Of a stretch of DNA of 5,225 nt, positions 1 to 5,225 are shown in pieces. Below the pieces are notes generated by a model. It had not been told where the DNA came from. It did no database searches and saw nothing but the letters and a program-made list of their open reading frames with translations. The position numbers and the translations under genes were made by a program. Every line of letters begins with the position of its first letter. Positions within the stretch are counted from its first letter, which is position 1. This stretch comes from Methylococcaceae bacterium (GTDB lineage: Bacteria > Pseudomonadota > Gammaproteobacteria > Methylococcales > Methylomonadaceae): the NCBI GenBank assembly GCA_003542275.1, contig DPKY01000143.1, forward strand, positions 1 through 5,225, read 5' to 3'.

Positions 1-314
1 GAGAACGTGGCTATGGCATGGCCTATTATATCACCCAAATGGCCGCGCAAATTGTGCTGGGTATCTTAGCTTCTATGCTAACGATGTGGTTTTCTCGCTA
101 CAGAGAATTTCGTGCCGATGCGGGTGGGGCTAACTTAGCCGGTCGCGAAAAAATGATTAGCGCTCTGCGTGCCTTGCAACGTGCCCACGAGCCTGAGGCT
201 TTGCCTGGACAGTTAGCTGCGTTTGGTATTAACAGTTCAAGCAATATGATGAATCTGTTTATGAGCCATCCACCACTTGAAGATCGTATTGCGGCATTGC
301 AAAACCTTCGTTAA
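1..314 (+). CDS. htpX: Protease HtpX, C-terminal part (5' end outside window)
   Basis: HtpX is an inner-membrane zinc metalloprotease of peptidase family M48 that degrades misfolded or damaged membrane proteins. Only the last 103 residues are visible; the reading frame is open from base 3. What is seen is a hydrophobic segment (about bases 18-92) containing GILASMLTMWFSR, followed by REFRADAGGANLAGREKM. In this family the glutamate of the ExxAD motif (here in REFRAD) is the third zinc ligand. The HExxH motif with the other two ligands must lie upstream of the window. The tail holds the usual MSHPPLEDRIAAL ending, in which HPPxxxRI is typical of M48 proteases. The C-terminus looks intact and the TAA stop is followed at once by a terminator-like hairpin. 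The ATG at base 18 is internal, not the true start. The identification is firm; promoter and regulation cannot be judged from here. Confidence 0.93.
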   Translation, partial: ERGYGMAYYITQMAAQIVLGILASMLTMWFSRYREFRADAGGANLAGREKMISALRALQRAHEPEALPGQLAAFGINSSSNMMNLFMSHPPLEDRIAALQNLR

Positions 315-323
315 ATAAAAAAT

Positions 324-362
324 GGGGTGCGAGTGTTCAATCACTCGCCCCTTTCGCTTTTT
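324..362 (+). terminator. Rho-independent terminator after htpX
   Basis: The arms 324-335 (GGGGTGCGAGTG) and 342-351 (CACTCGCCCC) pair with a 6-nt loop (TTCAAT). The stem is seven perfect pairs, then a bulged base or two, then G-C pairs. It is followed by TTT and, after CGC, a further run of six T (357-362). It starts ten bases after the htpX stop. The split T-tract makes it a little weaker than an ideal terminator. It ends only 18 nt before the aminotransferase start, so partial read-through into that gene is possible. Confidence 0.75.
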
Positions 363-380
363 AGGGACTAGATAAACGAC

Positions 381-1562
381 ATGAGCATTTCACTTTCCAA
401 TCGCGTCAACGCAGTAAAACCTTCGCCAACATTAGCCATTACAGCAAGAGCCGCGCAAATGCGTGCTGCAGGTAAAGATATCATCGGACTTGGTGCGGGT
501 GAACCCGATTTTGATACCCCCGATTTTATTAAAAAAGCGGCCATTGACGCCATCAATAAAGGGTACACAAAATACACGCCTGTTGACGGTATTGCGAGTT
601 TGAAAGCCGCTATTATAGAGAAATTTCAAAAAGACAATACGCTCACCTATACCCCAAAACAAATTTTAGTCTCTTGCGGTGGAAAACAAAGCTCGTTTAA
701 TCTCACGCAAGCGTTGCTCAATCCCGGTGATGAAGTCATTATTCCTGCACCCTATTGGGTATCATACCCAGACATGGTCATTTTAGCCGATGGCGTGCCA
801 GTGATTATTGAAACAACACAAGCACAAAATTTTAAAATCACTCCCGCGCAACTTCGCGCCGCCATCACACCAAAAACGCGCTTACTGTTTATAAACAGCC
901 CATCTAATCCATCAGGGGTCGCTTATTCGTTAGAAGAATTAAAAGCCTTGGGCGATGTGTTGCTGGATTTTCCTGACATTGTCATCGCCACTGATGATAT
1001 GTACGAACATATTTTGTGGAAGTCTGGCCGGTTTGTGAACATTCTCAATGCACACCCAAGTCTCTACCCTCGCACGGTGGTCATGAACGGGATATCAAAA
1101 GCCTATTCGATGACTGGATGGCGTATCGGCTACGCCGCAGGCCCAGAAAATCTCATTGAAGCCATGTGCACCATCCAATCACAAAGCACGTCAAATCCCA
1201 CGTCTATTTCGCAATATGCCGCTGTTGCCGCACTCACCGGCGATCAACATTTTATTGAAGAAATGTGTATTGAATTTAAAAAACGCCATGATTTTGTTGT
1301 TGAACAATTAAATGCTATTGACGGCGTGGAATGCCTGCCTACAGATGGCACATTTTACGTTTTTCCCAATATTGAAAAATTACTCGCTCGCCTTGACGGT
1401 ATTGATGATGATTTGGCTTTTTCAGATTACTTAATTGAAAAAGCTGGCGTTGCACTCGTTCCTGGCTCGGCTTTTGGCTGTAGCGGCCATATTCGCCTCT
1501 CTATTGCCACCAGCATGGAAAATCTGCAAAATGCGCTACATCGTATTAAACAAGCCGTTTAA
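381..1562 (+). CDS. PLP-dependent class I aminotransferase, aspartate/prephenate type (Ib subgroup)
   Basis: A cytoplasmic fold-type I aminotransferase that should move an amino group between aspartate (or a related amino acid) and 2-oxoglutarate, and may also act on prephenate in aromatic amino-acid synthesis. At 393 residues it is full length. Seen: N-terminal LSNRVNAVKPSPTLAI; GLGAGEPDFDTP (37-48); SCGGKQ (98-103), whose Lys102 matches the lysine that contacts the distal carboxylate in Thermus-type enzymes; PYWVSYP (124-130) with Trp126 over the cofactor; NSPSNPSG (172-179) with Asn176; DDMYEH (205-210) with Asp205 for the pyridine nitrogen and Tyr208; SKAYSMTGWRIGY (239-251) with Schiff-base Lys240 and Arg248; and HIRLSIA with Arg372 for the alpha-carboxylate. 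No key residue is missing. Homologues are called aspC or aatA; E. coli AspC belongs to another subgroup, so no symbol is given. The start fits the family N-terminus, but the ribosome site is weak (AGGGA at 363-367, 13 nt away). Exact substrate is inferred. Confidence 0.9.
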   Translation: MSISLSNRVNAVKPSPTLAITARAAQMRAAGKDIIGLGAGEPDFDTPDFIKKAAIDAINKGYTKYTPVDGIASLKAAIIEKFQKDNTLTYTPKQILVSCGGKQSSFNLTQALLNPGDEVIIPAPYWVSYPDMVILADGVPVIIETTQAQNFKITPAQLRAAITPKTRLLFINSPSNPSGVAYSLEELKALGDVLLDFPDIVIATDDMYEHILWKSGRFVNILNAHPSLYPRTVVMNGISKAYSMTGWRIGYAAGPENLIEAMCTIQSQSTSNPTSISQYAAVAALTGDQHFIEEMCIEFKKRHDFVVEQLNAIDGVECLPTDGTFYVFPNIEKLLARLDGIDDDLAFSDYLIEKAGVALVPGSAFGCSGHIRLSIATSMENLQNALHRIKQAV

Positions 1563-1594
1563 CGCTTTATTTCCGCGCTTACGTCACAATAAAC

Positions 1595-1598
1595 AGGA
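1595..1598 (+). promoter_or_regulatory. Ribosome binding site that decides the start of the secreted protein
   Basis: AGGA within ACAGGAATGACACCCATG. It directly abuts the first ATG (1599) and is 9 nt from the second (1608). The second is therefore the better start and also gives the more compact signal peptide. Confidence 0.6.
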
Positions 1599-1607
1599 AT
1601 GACACCC

Positions 1608-2255
1608 ATGACCGCTTCATTTGCCTCTCGTAGTGTGCTGTTAGCATCGCTTGGTTTTTTTTCATCGACTCATGCCGCAAATATTGCTGTCACCGACTTG
1701 GCTTACGCACAAACAGTCAATCAGTATTTTCGTGATATTCACTACCAAGAAATGCAAAATGCAATGCCATCAAATGCTTATAATTATATTGAATACAGTG
1801 AGTTGCATAAATTTGAGGGGGATATTCGTGACGAATTAGTAAATAACGGCTTTCAAATCACCCAAGCAACGCCACACGCCACCCAAAAAAATGAGAAGGT
1901 CACTGATGTTATTGAGCAAATTAAAAGCGGGCATTTTCCCAATGCGGATTATGTTTTGTTTGGAACAGTGAGTGATTTAGCATTTCGTGATGAGGCCACA
2001 CCTGTTATGGGGACAACTCGCGTGGCAAATACGTTTAGTTTGATGCTTAGCGTTGACTTTAGCTTAATCAATACGAAAACGTATGAAGTGAAAACGGCTT
2101 TTAGTGCCTCTACGCAAGGGCAAGACGCGAGGCAAGGCAATGCTGACCGCGCAATAATACCTGATCGAGGCAAGATAATTTCCGACATCTCACGCAATTT
2201 AGGACGAGAGGTTGCTCAGCAAATTCTGTTTCAGTTGGGCAGTCAACAACAATAG
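1608..2255 (+). CDS. Secreted small protein with CsgG/LpoB-like features, function unknown
   Basis: A 215-residue protein I cannot name. Residues 1-23 look like a Sec signal peptide: Arg8, hydrophobic VLLASLGFF, and a cleavage site after SSTHA. There is no lipobox cysteine. The mature part begins NIAVTDLAY, like the first strand of CsgG/LpoB/TolB-N-type alpha/beta domains. It continues with LHKFEGDIRDELVNNGFQIT (67-86), then NADYVLFGTVSDLAF (112-126), a 'retrievable-as-output' strand very like the one in LpoB and CsgG relatives. Next come LMLSVDFSLINTKTYEVKTAFSASTQG (145-171) and a C-terminal helix ISRNLGREVAQQIL (190-207), the same order as in that fold. The similarity is by eye and weak in sequence. 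I chose the ATG at 1608, not the in-frame ATG at 1599, because AGGA (1595-1598) is 9 nt from 1608 but touches 1599. It lies 45 bp after the aminotransferase with no terminator between, so co-transcription is possible. A periplasmic or outer-membrane-associated role is inferred. Confidence 0.8.
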   Translation: MTASFASRSVLLASLGFFSSTHAANIAVTDLAYAQTVNQYFRDIHYQEMQNAMPSNAYNYIEYSELHKFEGDIRDELVNNGFQITQATPHATQKNEKVTDVIEQIKSGHFPNADYVLFGTVSDLAFRDEATPVMGTTRVANTFSLMLSVDFSLINTKTYEVKTAFSASTQGQDARQGNADRAIIPDRGKIISDISRNLGREVAQQILFQLGSQQQ

Positions 2256-2305
2256 CCAATAAAGAAAAGAAAAGAAAGTGCTCTGAAAAAAACGTTAGTA
2301 AAAGC

Positions 2306-2345
2306 AAAAACGCCCCAGCTTCTCTCGATGCTGGGGCGTTTTTTT
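2306..2345. terminator. Strong bidirectional Rho-independent terminator between converging genes
   Basis: The stem ACGCCCCAGC (2310-2319) pairs perfectly with GCTGGGGCGT (2330-2339) around a 10-nt loop. It is extended by an A-run on the left (2306-2310) and a T-run on the right (2339-2345). On the + strand it follows the secreted-protein gene by about 50 bp. On the - strand it follows the DUF4389 stop by about 17 bp, with the A-run acting as the T-tract. It should end both transcripts. Confidence 0.9.
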
Positions 2346-2362
2346 ATCTGTCTGAAATATGC

Positions 2363-2662
2363 TTAGGATTTAGGTGACTTCAAATCCGCAGACATATTCC
2401 AAGGGGAAAAAGGAAAAGGAAGGGTTTCCGTTGAAAAAGTTAAAAACAGTAAAATATGATACGCATAAATGGCTAAACTGCGTCCAAAGTTGACAATGTT
2501 TTCGTTCTTTTTACCACTCAATAAAACAAATACTAACTGAAGTAATACCACTGCCCACGCAAGCCAACGCACGATTGTGACAACAACAGCAAAAATTAGC
2601 ATGAAAAATATACGTTTCCATGTTTGTAATTGAGAGAGATGCTCATTGATTTGCTCTTCCAT
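2363..2662 (-). CDS. DUF4389 family small inner-membrane protein
   Basis: A 99-residue membrane protein of a family without known function. Seen: a short polar N-terminus (MEEQINEHLSQLQTWKR), a long hydrophobic stretch at 18-49 that is long enough for one bent helix or a tight hairpin of two, the conserved GKKNENIVNFGRSL (50-63), a second hydrophobic segment AIYAYHILLFLTF (64-76), and the family ending TETLPFPFSPW (78-88) followed by a polar tail. The N-E-N and PFPFSPW blocks are what I recognise as DUF4389. The start is supported by AGAGG at 2673-2677, 10 nt upstream. That site sits in the last codons of the DUF2333 gene, whose stop is 6 nt before this ATG, so translation is probably coupled. 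The pair likely acts together in the inner membrane; this is inference from arrangement only. Confidence 0.85.
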   Translation of the reverse strand: MEEQINEHLSQLQTWKRIFFMLIFAVVVTIVRWLAWAVVLLQLVFVLLSGKKNENIVNFGRSLAIYAYHILLFLTFSTETLPFPFSPWNMSADLKSPKS

Positions 2663-2668
2663 TTTGTT

Positions 2669-3745
2669 TTAACCTCTGTTCATAATGTCACGTAAATCAA
2701 GTGCCGCCGCGTTGGCGCGGGCAATGTGGTTTGCCATAGAAAGTGAATAGTTTGCAAATAAACCGTATCCACTGCCATCTAAAACCATCGGACTCATAAT
2801 TGGCGTTAGGCTGTTTTCCAGCTCACGAATCATGATGTCCACTGTGCGCATTGCGCGTTTATCAAGCAAAATATCGTGAAAATCGTGTTTCACCGCGCGT
2901 AAAATATGAAGCAGCGCCCAACTCGCGCCACGCGATTCGTAAAAAACGTTATCGATTTCAAGCCAAGGCACTTTTGTCGCGCCTTTATCGCTGGCTTCTT
3001 GAATTTCCAAATCGGTCAAACCGGGTGAAAAATTACTGCTTGAACTATTTGAACTCAAACGCGTGGATAAATCCCCTAAACGCTTAATCACAATCTCGGT
3101 GTATTGCCACAAGTTATCCGCACGCGCATAGAACTGCGCTTTTTTACCCGCGTTAGGATTTTGCAAACGCTCCATGTATTTTTGTAGGGCTTCAATGCCT
3201 TTTTCATATTCAGCTTCTGTTGCGGGAAGCGCCCAAGAATTAGGTTCATAGTAGAAATACGGCTCTGCAATCGCTAAATCAGGATCTTGCTCTGACTGAG
3301 ATTGGTCACGGGCAAAATGGTTTCTGAGGGCTGTTGTGCCATCACGCAACATCACCAGCGCACCAAATTCCCAGCTAGTAATGTTGTCGAGCAACACCCC
3401 AGGTGGGGCAATATCGTTAGTAATGTATCCCCCGCTTTTATGCAGTAGTGTGTCAGCAATATGCGACAGCGTACTTGCGTAGGTATACCCCAAAGGTAAA
3501 TCAGCCGATAAGGCTTCATAACTTGGCGCTGTTTCCTCCTCGCCGCCTTCTGCACTGGTGTGCTCTTGGAATGCTTGAGGATTTGCCTGCAAGATAGCTT
3601 CTTCTAAGATATTGAACTGCGCAGGCTCTCTTCCCCACCATTGCGCCAACACAAAGAGAACAAAAAGACTGGTTAATGTAAGAACACTCAAAATCCAAGC
3701 CGTACCTCTGGATTTGATGTCTGTTATTTTTTCGCTTGCCGCCAT
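2669..3745 (-). CDS. DUF2333 family single-pass membrane protein
   Basis: A 358-residue protein of an uncharacterised family. Seen: a short basic cytoplasmic N-terminus, one transmembrane helix at about 16-36 (WILSVLTLTSLFVLFVLAQWW), then a large domain that should face the periplasm. A low-complexity acidic linker (AEGGEEETAP, 65-74) precedes the conserved core GYTYASTLSHIADTLLHKSG, GGYITNDIAPPG (105-116) and NITSWEFGALV (121-131). Next come QSQSEQDPDLAIAEP (148-162), the NSWALPATEAEYEKGI block (169-184) and AQFYARADNL (203-212), which together mark DUF2333. A serine/asparagine-rich patch (SSNSSSSNFS, 231-240) splits the core from the C-terminal helices, which end with SLSMANHIARANAAALDLRDI. 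The start is supported by AAGG (3754-3757), 8 nt upstream. It lies 99 bp after xerC with no terminator between, and 6 nt before the DUF4389 gene. No catalytic motif is recognisable; function is unknown. Confidence 0.87.
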   Translation of the reverse strand: MAASEKITDIKSRGTAWILSVLTLTSLFVLFVLAQWWGREPAQFNILEEAILQANPQAFQEHTSAEGGEEETAPSYEALSADLPLGYTYASTLSHIADTLLHKSGGYITNDIAPPGVLLDNITSWEFGALVMLRDGTTALRNHFARDQSQSEQDPDLAIAEPYFYYEPNSWALPATEAEYEKGIEALQKYMERLQNPNAGKKAQFYARADNLWQYTEIVIKRLGDLSTRLSSNSSSSNFSPGLTDLEIQEASDKGATKVPWLEIDNVFYESRGASWALLHILRAVKHDFHDILLDKRAMRTVDIMIRELENSLTPIMSPMVLDGSGYGLFANYSLSMANHIARANAAALDLRDIMNRG

Positions 3746-3844
3746 AATTTGAACCTTGAAAGCAAATACATTTGCGTGAAAATGATTTTAAAATTAAAGC
3801 GCATAGTAGCAGATTTTTGTTTTTTTTGGGATGTTCAATATGGA
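3746..3844 (-). promoter_or_regulatory. AT-rich xerC-DUF2333 spacer, possible promoter
   Basis: This 99-bp gap separates two genes that read the same way, where their neighbours are nearly touching, so it may hold a promoter for the DUF2333/DUF4389 pair. On the - strand a TAAAAT hexamer at 3785-3790 resembles a -10 box (5 of 6 bases), but no convincing -35 lies 16-18 bp before it. The - strand also has A-runs just after the xerC stop (3816-3827). There is no terminator hairpin for xerC here. Confidence 0.25.
3762..3775. repeat. Short inverted repeat in the DUF2333 leader
   Basis: GCAAAT-AC-ATTTGC is a perfect palindrome of 6-bp arms around two bases. It lies 16 bases upstream of the DUF2333 start codon and just before its ribosome site. 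It could be an operator half-site pair or a weak hairpin. It may equally be chance in AT-rich DNA. Confidence 0.4.
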
Positions 3845-4750
3845 TTAAGGATGCTTTTTTTTCGCACGTGGATGCGTACTATCATAGACTTTTGCTAAAT
3901 GCTCAAAATCTAAATGTGTATAAATTTGCGTGGTACTAATACTGCTATGTCCCAATAGTTCTTGTACAGCGCGTAAATCTTGACTAGATTGCAGCAAATG
4001 ACTTGCAAAAGAATGTCGCAGCATATGCGGATACACGTGTGAGGGCAAACCTTTTTTACGGCACCACAGCGCAAGACGATATTCCACACTGCGTTCAGAG
4101 AGACGGGCGCCCCGTATAGATAAAAAAACGGCTACTTCACTCTCAGCGCGTGCTTGACGATGCGCTAGCCAGTGTTGCAACGCCTCGATGGCATGACGCC
4201 CAATAGGCAAAAGCCGTGCTTTACCGCCCTTACCCGCCTGTACACGCAGCTGTTTTCCACGCAGATCCATATCGGCTAAGTTTAAATTGACTAATTCACT
4301 CAACCGCAAACCCGATGAATAGAAAAGCTCAAACATCGCCACGTCACGCACTTCTAAAACAGATTCCGCTTTCGCATCAAGCAAGCCCCCCACCTCATCG
4401 ACATCAAGCGTTTTGGGTAGCTTTCGCGCTTGTTTTGGCGCTTTGACGTGTTGTGCCGGATTGCTTGACACGTGCTCTTGCTCAAATAAATAACGAAAAA
4501 AACAGCGAATAGCCGATAATTCGCGTTGCAAACTCTTACTGCTCATTCCCTTGCGATGCCGCGTTGCAATGTGCTGGCGCACATCGCTGGTTTGCAGCGC
4601 CTGCCATTCTTCAACCTTTTTGGCAAGGCAAAAATCCACTAAGTGTTGCAAATCACGTTGATAATTTGTCAGCGTATGCACCGACACGCGCTTTTCGACT
4701 TCAAGCTGTTTTAAAAATGCCGCAACTTGCTGCCTCGCCATTGCTTGCAC
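3845..4750 (-). CDS. xerC: Tyrosine recombinase XerC
   Basis: XerC works with XerD at the dif site to resolve chromosome dimers at division. At 301 residues it is the usual length. Seen: an N-terminal SAM-like DNA-binding domain (about 5-90; VEKRVSVHTLTNYQRDLQ, LSAIRCFFRYL) and the catalytic domain from about 110 on. All active-site residues are present: Arg149 (SSGLRLSEL), Lys174 (GKGGK), His242 and Arg245 (HMLRHSFASHLL), His268 (ELLGHSSISTTQIYTH) and nucleophile Tyr277. The ending LDFEHLAKVYDSTHPRAKKK is the XerC type, which separates it from XerD and from phage integrases. The longest start is GTG at 4750, 2 nt after the lipoprotein stop. An ATG at 4741 (MARQQVAAFL) is equally possible and is a commoner codon; neither has a clear ribosome site, which suggests coupling to the upstream gene. 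The commonly seen dapF-DUF484 genes are not immediately upstream. Confidence 0.93.
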   Translation of the reverse strand: MQAMARQQVAAFLKQLEVEKRVSVHTLTNYQRDLQHLVDFCLAKKVEEWQALQTSDVRQHIATRHRKGMSSKSLQRELSAIRCFFRYLFEQEHVSSNPAQHVKAPKQARKLPKTLDVDEVGGLLDAKAESVLEVRDVAMFELFYSSGLRLSELVNLNLADMDLRGKQLRVQAGKGGKARLLPIGRHAIEALQHWLAHRQARAESEVAVFLSIRGARLSERSVEYRLALWCRKKGLPSHVYPHMLRHSFASHLLQSSQDLRAVQELLGHSSISTTQIYTHLDFEHLAKVYDSTHPRAKKKHP

Positions 4751-4752
4751 AA

Positions 4753-5088
4753 TTATTTTGAGCGTTTTGTACTGTTAAACGTATAAGACGACACAATATT
4801 GTGTTTATTAAAGCGAATCACCAACTCATCAATATTGCCATTTCCAAACAAATTGTAAGAATAATCACCATACGTCCATGTTTTTAAACCATTTTCAATG
4901 CCCGTACTAAACGGCGTGCCAAACAAATTTGTCATGTCATTTTGTGTACTTTCACCCACTTTGATACTGGATACATTCCCCGCTGGAAATTCATGGCCGA
5001 CTGTCACGCAGGCAGTTAAATGGTTTGCCGCTAATAAAAAAATAGCGTAGCGACACATTTTATGAACAGTAAAATTGCTCGTTTTCAT
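4753..5088 (-). CDS. Small lipoprotein with BamE/SmpA-like domain
   Basis: A 111-residue putative outer-membrane lipoprotein. Seen: a signal peptide with Lys and Arg before the hydrophobic stretch YAIFLLAA, then the lipobox LTAC (24-27) with Cys27 as the acylation site. Val at +2 does not give the inner-membrane retention signal. The mature part, about 85 residues, has IKVGESTQNDMTNLFGTPFS (42-61), which matches the 'I..G.T..ev..lfG.P' pattern of the SmpA/OmlA (BamE) fold. It is followed by TWTYGDYSYNLFG (70-82) and a final strand IDELVIRFNKHNIVSSYTF. It is shorter and more divergent than true BamE, the small subunit of the beta-barrel assembly machine, so I read it as a relative and give no symbol. 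The start at 5088 is the only one beyond an in-frame stop; ATG at 5058 is internal and would still leave a signal peptide. Its stop nearly touches xerC, and an ATGA overlap links its start to a tiny upstream ORF. Confidence 0.78.
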   Translation of the reverse strand: MKTSNFTVHKMCRYAIFLLAANHLTACVTVGHEFPAGNVSSIKVGESTQNDMTNLFGTPFSTGIENGLKTWTYGDYSYNLFGNGNIDELVIRFNKHNIVSSYTFNSTKRSK

Positions 5089-5098
5089 ATCTTAAGAA

Positions 5099-5137
5099 TC
5101 ATCCTAAAAAGTGTGGTTCAACGTAAAACAACGTCAT
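5099..5137 (-). CDS. Possible 12-codon leader ORF before the lipoprotein gene
   Basis: A short ORF reads MTLFYVEPHFLG and stops. It has AGGA (5145-5148) 7 nt before its ATG, a better site than the lipoprotein gene itself has. Its TGA overlaps, as ATGA, a second five-codon ORF (MILKI, 5085-5102), whose own TGA again overlaps the ATG of the lipoprotein gene at 5088. The chain could carry ribosomes to the lipoprotein start. At this size chance is a real alternative. Confidence 0.3.
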   Translation of the reverse strand: MTLFYVEPHFLG

Positions 5138-5152
5138 GCCTCTATCCTAAAA
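5101..5152. repeat. Pair of 9-bp direct repeats upstream of the lipoprotein gene
   Basis: ATCCTAAAA occurs at 5101-5109 and again at 5144-5152 (TTTTAGGAT on the - strand), 43 bp apart. The right copy supplies the AGGA in front of the small leader ORF, and the left copy covers its end. They may be a duplicated ribosome-site element, a weak regulator site, or chance. Confidence 0.35.
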
Positions 5153-5225
5153 CTAATAGCGACTAAGACGATGCGTCCAAATATAATCAGCTGATTGATA
5201 ATAACTCATCACCTCATCCACTAAC
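5153..5225 (-). CDS. C-terminal end of an unidentified protein (5' part outside window)
   Basis: The - strand is open from the window edge to a TAG at 5153-5155. The 23 visible residues end in SADYIWTHRLSRY. The aromatic and charged composition looks like a real protein end, and it fits the strand and spacing of the following genes (64 bp to the lipoprotein start). The family cannot be told from this little. No terminator is seen between it and the lipoprotein gene, so it may be the upstream member of the same operon. Confidence 0.45.
   Translation of the reverse strand, partial: LVDEVMSYYQSADYIWTHRLSRY

Noticed and set aside
368..662. Two - strand ORFs opposite the aminotransferase N-terminal region
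   Set aside because: The + strand encodes conserved aminotransferase motifs throughout; the antisense products are unremarkable.
1599..1601. First in-frame ATG as start of the secreted protein
   Set aside because: The AGGA ribosome site abuts it with no spacing, whereas the ATG at 1608 has a normal 9-nt gap.
1651..1839. 62-codon ORF in another frame inside the secreted-protein gene
   Set aside because: It is a frame shadow of a gene with a good start site, signal peptide and domain pattern; its own protein shows no recognisable feature.
2262..2279. AAAAG-type purine tract after the secreted-protein gene as a repeat element
   Set aside because: Only about three imperfect units in AT-rich spacer DNA; too short to be more than low complexity.
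2851..3087. 78-codon + strand ORF opposite the DUF2333 gene
   Set aside because: It lies fully antisense to a well-supported gene, has a basic random-looking composition and no ribosome site or family motif.
3816..3827. T-rich run on the + strand as a terminator
   Set aside because: No GC-rich hairpin precedes it and no + strand gene ends nearby; on the - strand it is an A-run, which does not terminate xerC.
3845..4750. Phage or integron integrase marking a mobile element
   Set aside because: The C-terminal signature and length are those of housekeeping XerC, and there are no attachment-site repeats, tRNA or cargo genes around it.
4564..4761. 65-codon + strand ORF opposite the xerC N-terminus
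   Set aside because: It is antisense to the conserved XerC DNA-binding domain and has no independent support.

Overview
This window looks like a chromosomal segment of a gammaproteobacterium with moderate-to-low GC (roughly mid-40s percent by eye). The basis is the set of families: a four-helix-type HtpX protease, an XerC with the proteobacterial C-terminal signature, and a DUF2333 plus DUF4389 membrane pair. I believe that pair is mostly seen in gammaproteobacteria such as pseudomonads and sulfur-oxidising Thiotrichales. Genus is not resolved. There are no mobile elements, CRISPR arrays, tRNAs or rRNAs, and codon use looks even across the genes.

Layout. Three genes on the + strand fill the left part: the C-terminal part of htpX (1-314), a complete class I (Ib-type) PLP aminotransferase of the aspartate/prephenate type (381-1562), and a small secreted protein with a CsgG/LpoB-like look (1608-2255). 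Five genes on the - strand fill the right part, listed in reading direction: the last 23 residues of an unidentified protein (5153-5225), a BamE/SmpA-like lipoprotein (4753-5088), xerC (3845-4750), a DUF2333 single-pass membrane protein (2669-3745) and a DUF4389 small membrane protein (2363-2662). The two groups converge on a strong hairpin at 2306-2345 that can terminate transcription from both sides. Another terminator-like hairpin separates htpX from the aminotransferase gene.

How the genes may work together. Most of the window concerns the cell envelope: an inner-membrane quality-control protease, a secreted protein, a lipoprotein, and two membrane proteins. Amino-acid transamination and chromosome-dimer resolution are the exceptions. 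The - strand genes are tightly packed. The lipoprotein stop lies 2 nt from the longest xerC start. The DUF2333 stop lies 6 nt from the DUF4389 start, whose ribosome-binding site is inside the last DUF2333 codons. No terminator is visible between any of them, so they could form one operon.

The points most worth a second look are the uncharacterised DUF2333/DUF4389 pair, the orphan secreted protein, and two very short ORFs linked by ATGA overlaps that lead into the lipoprotein start. Nothing here is clearly a new defence or mobile system; it reads largely as ordinary core genome with several poorly characterised envelope proteins.
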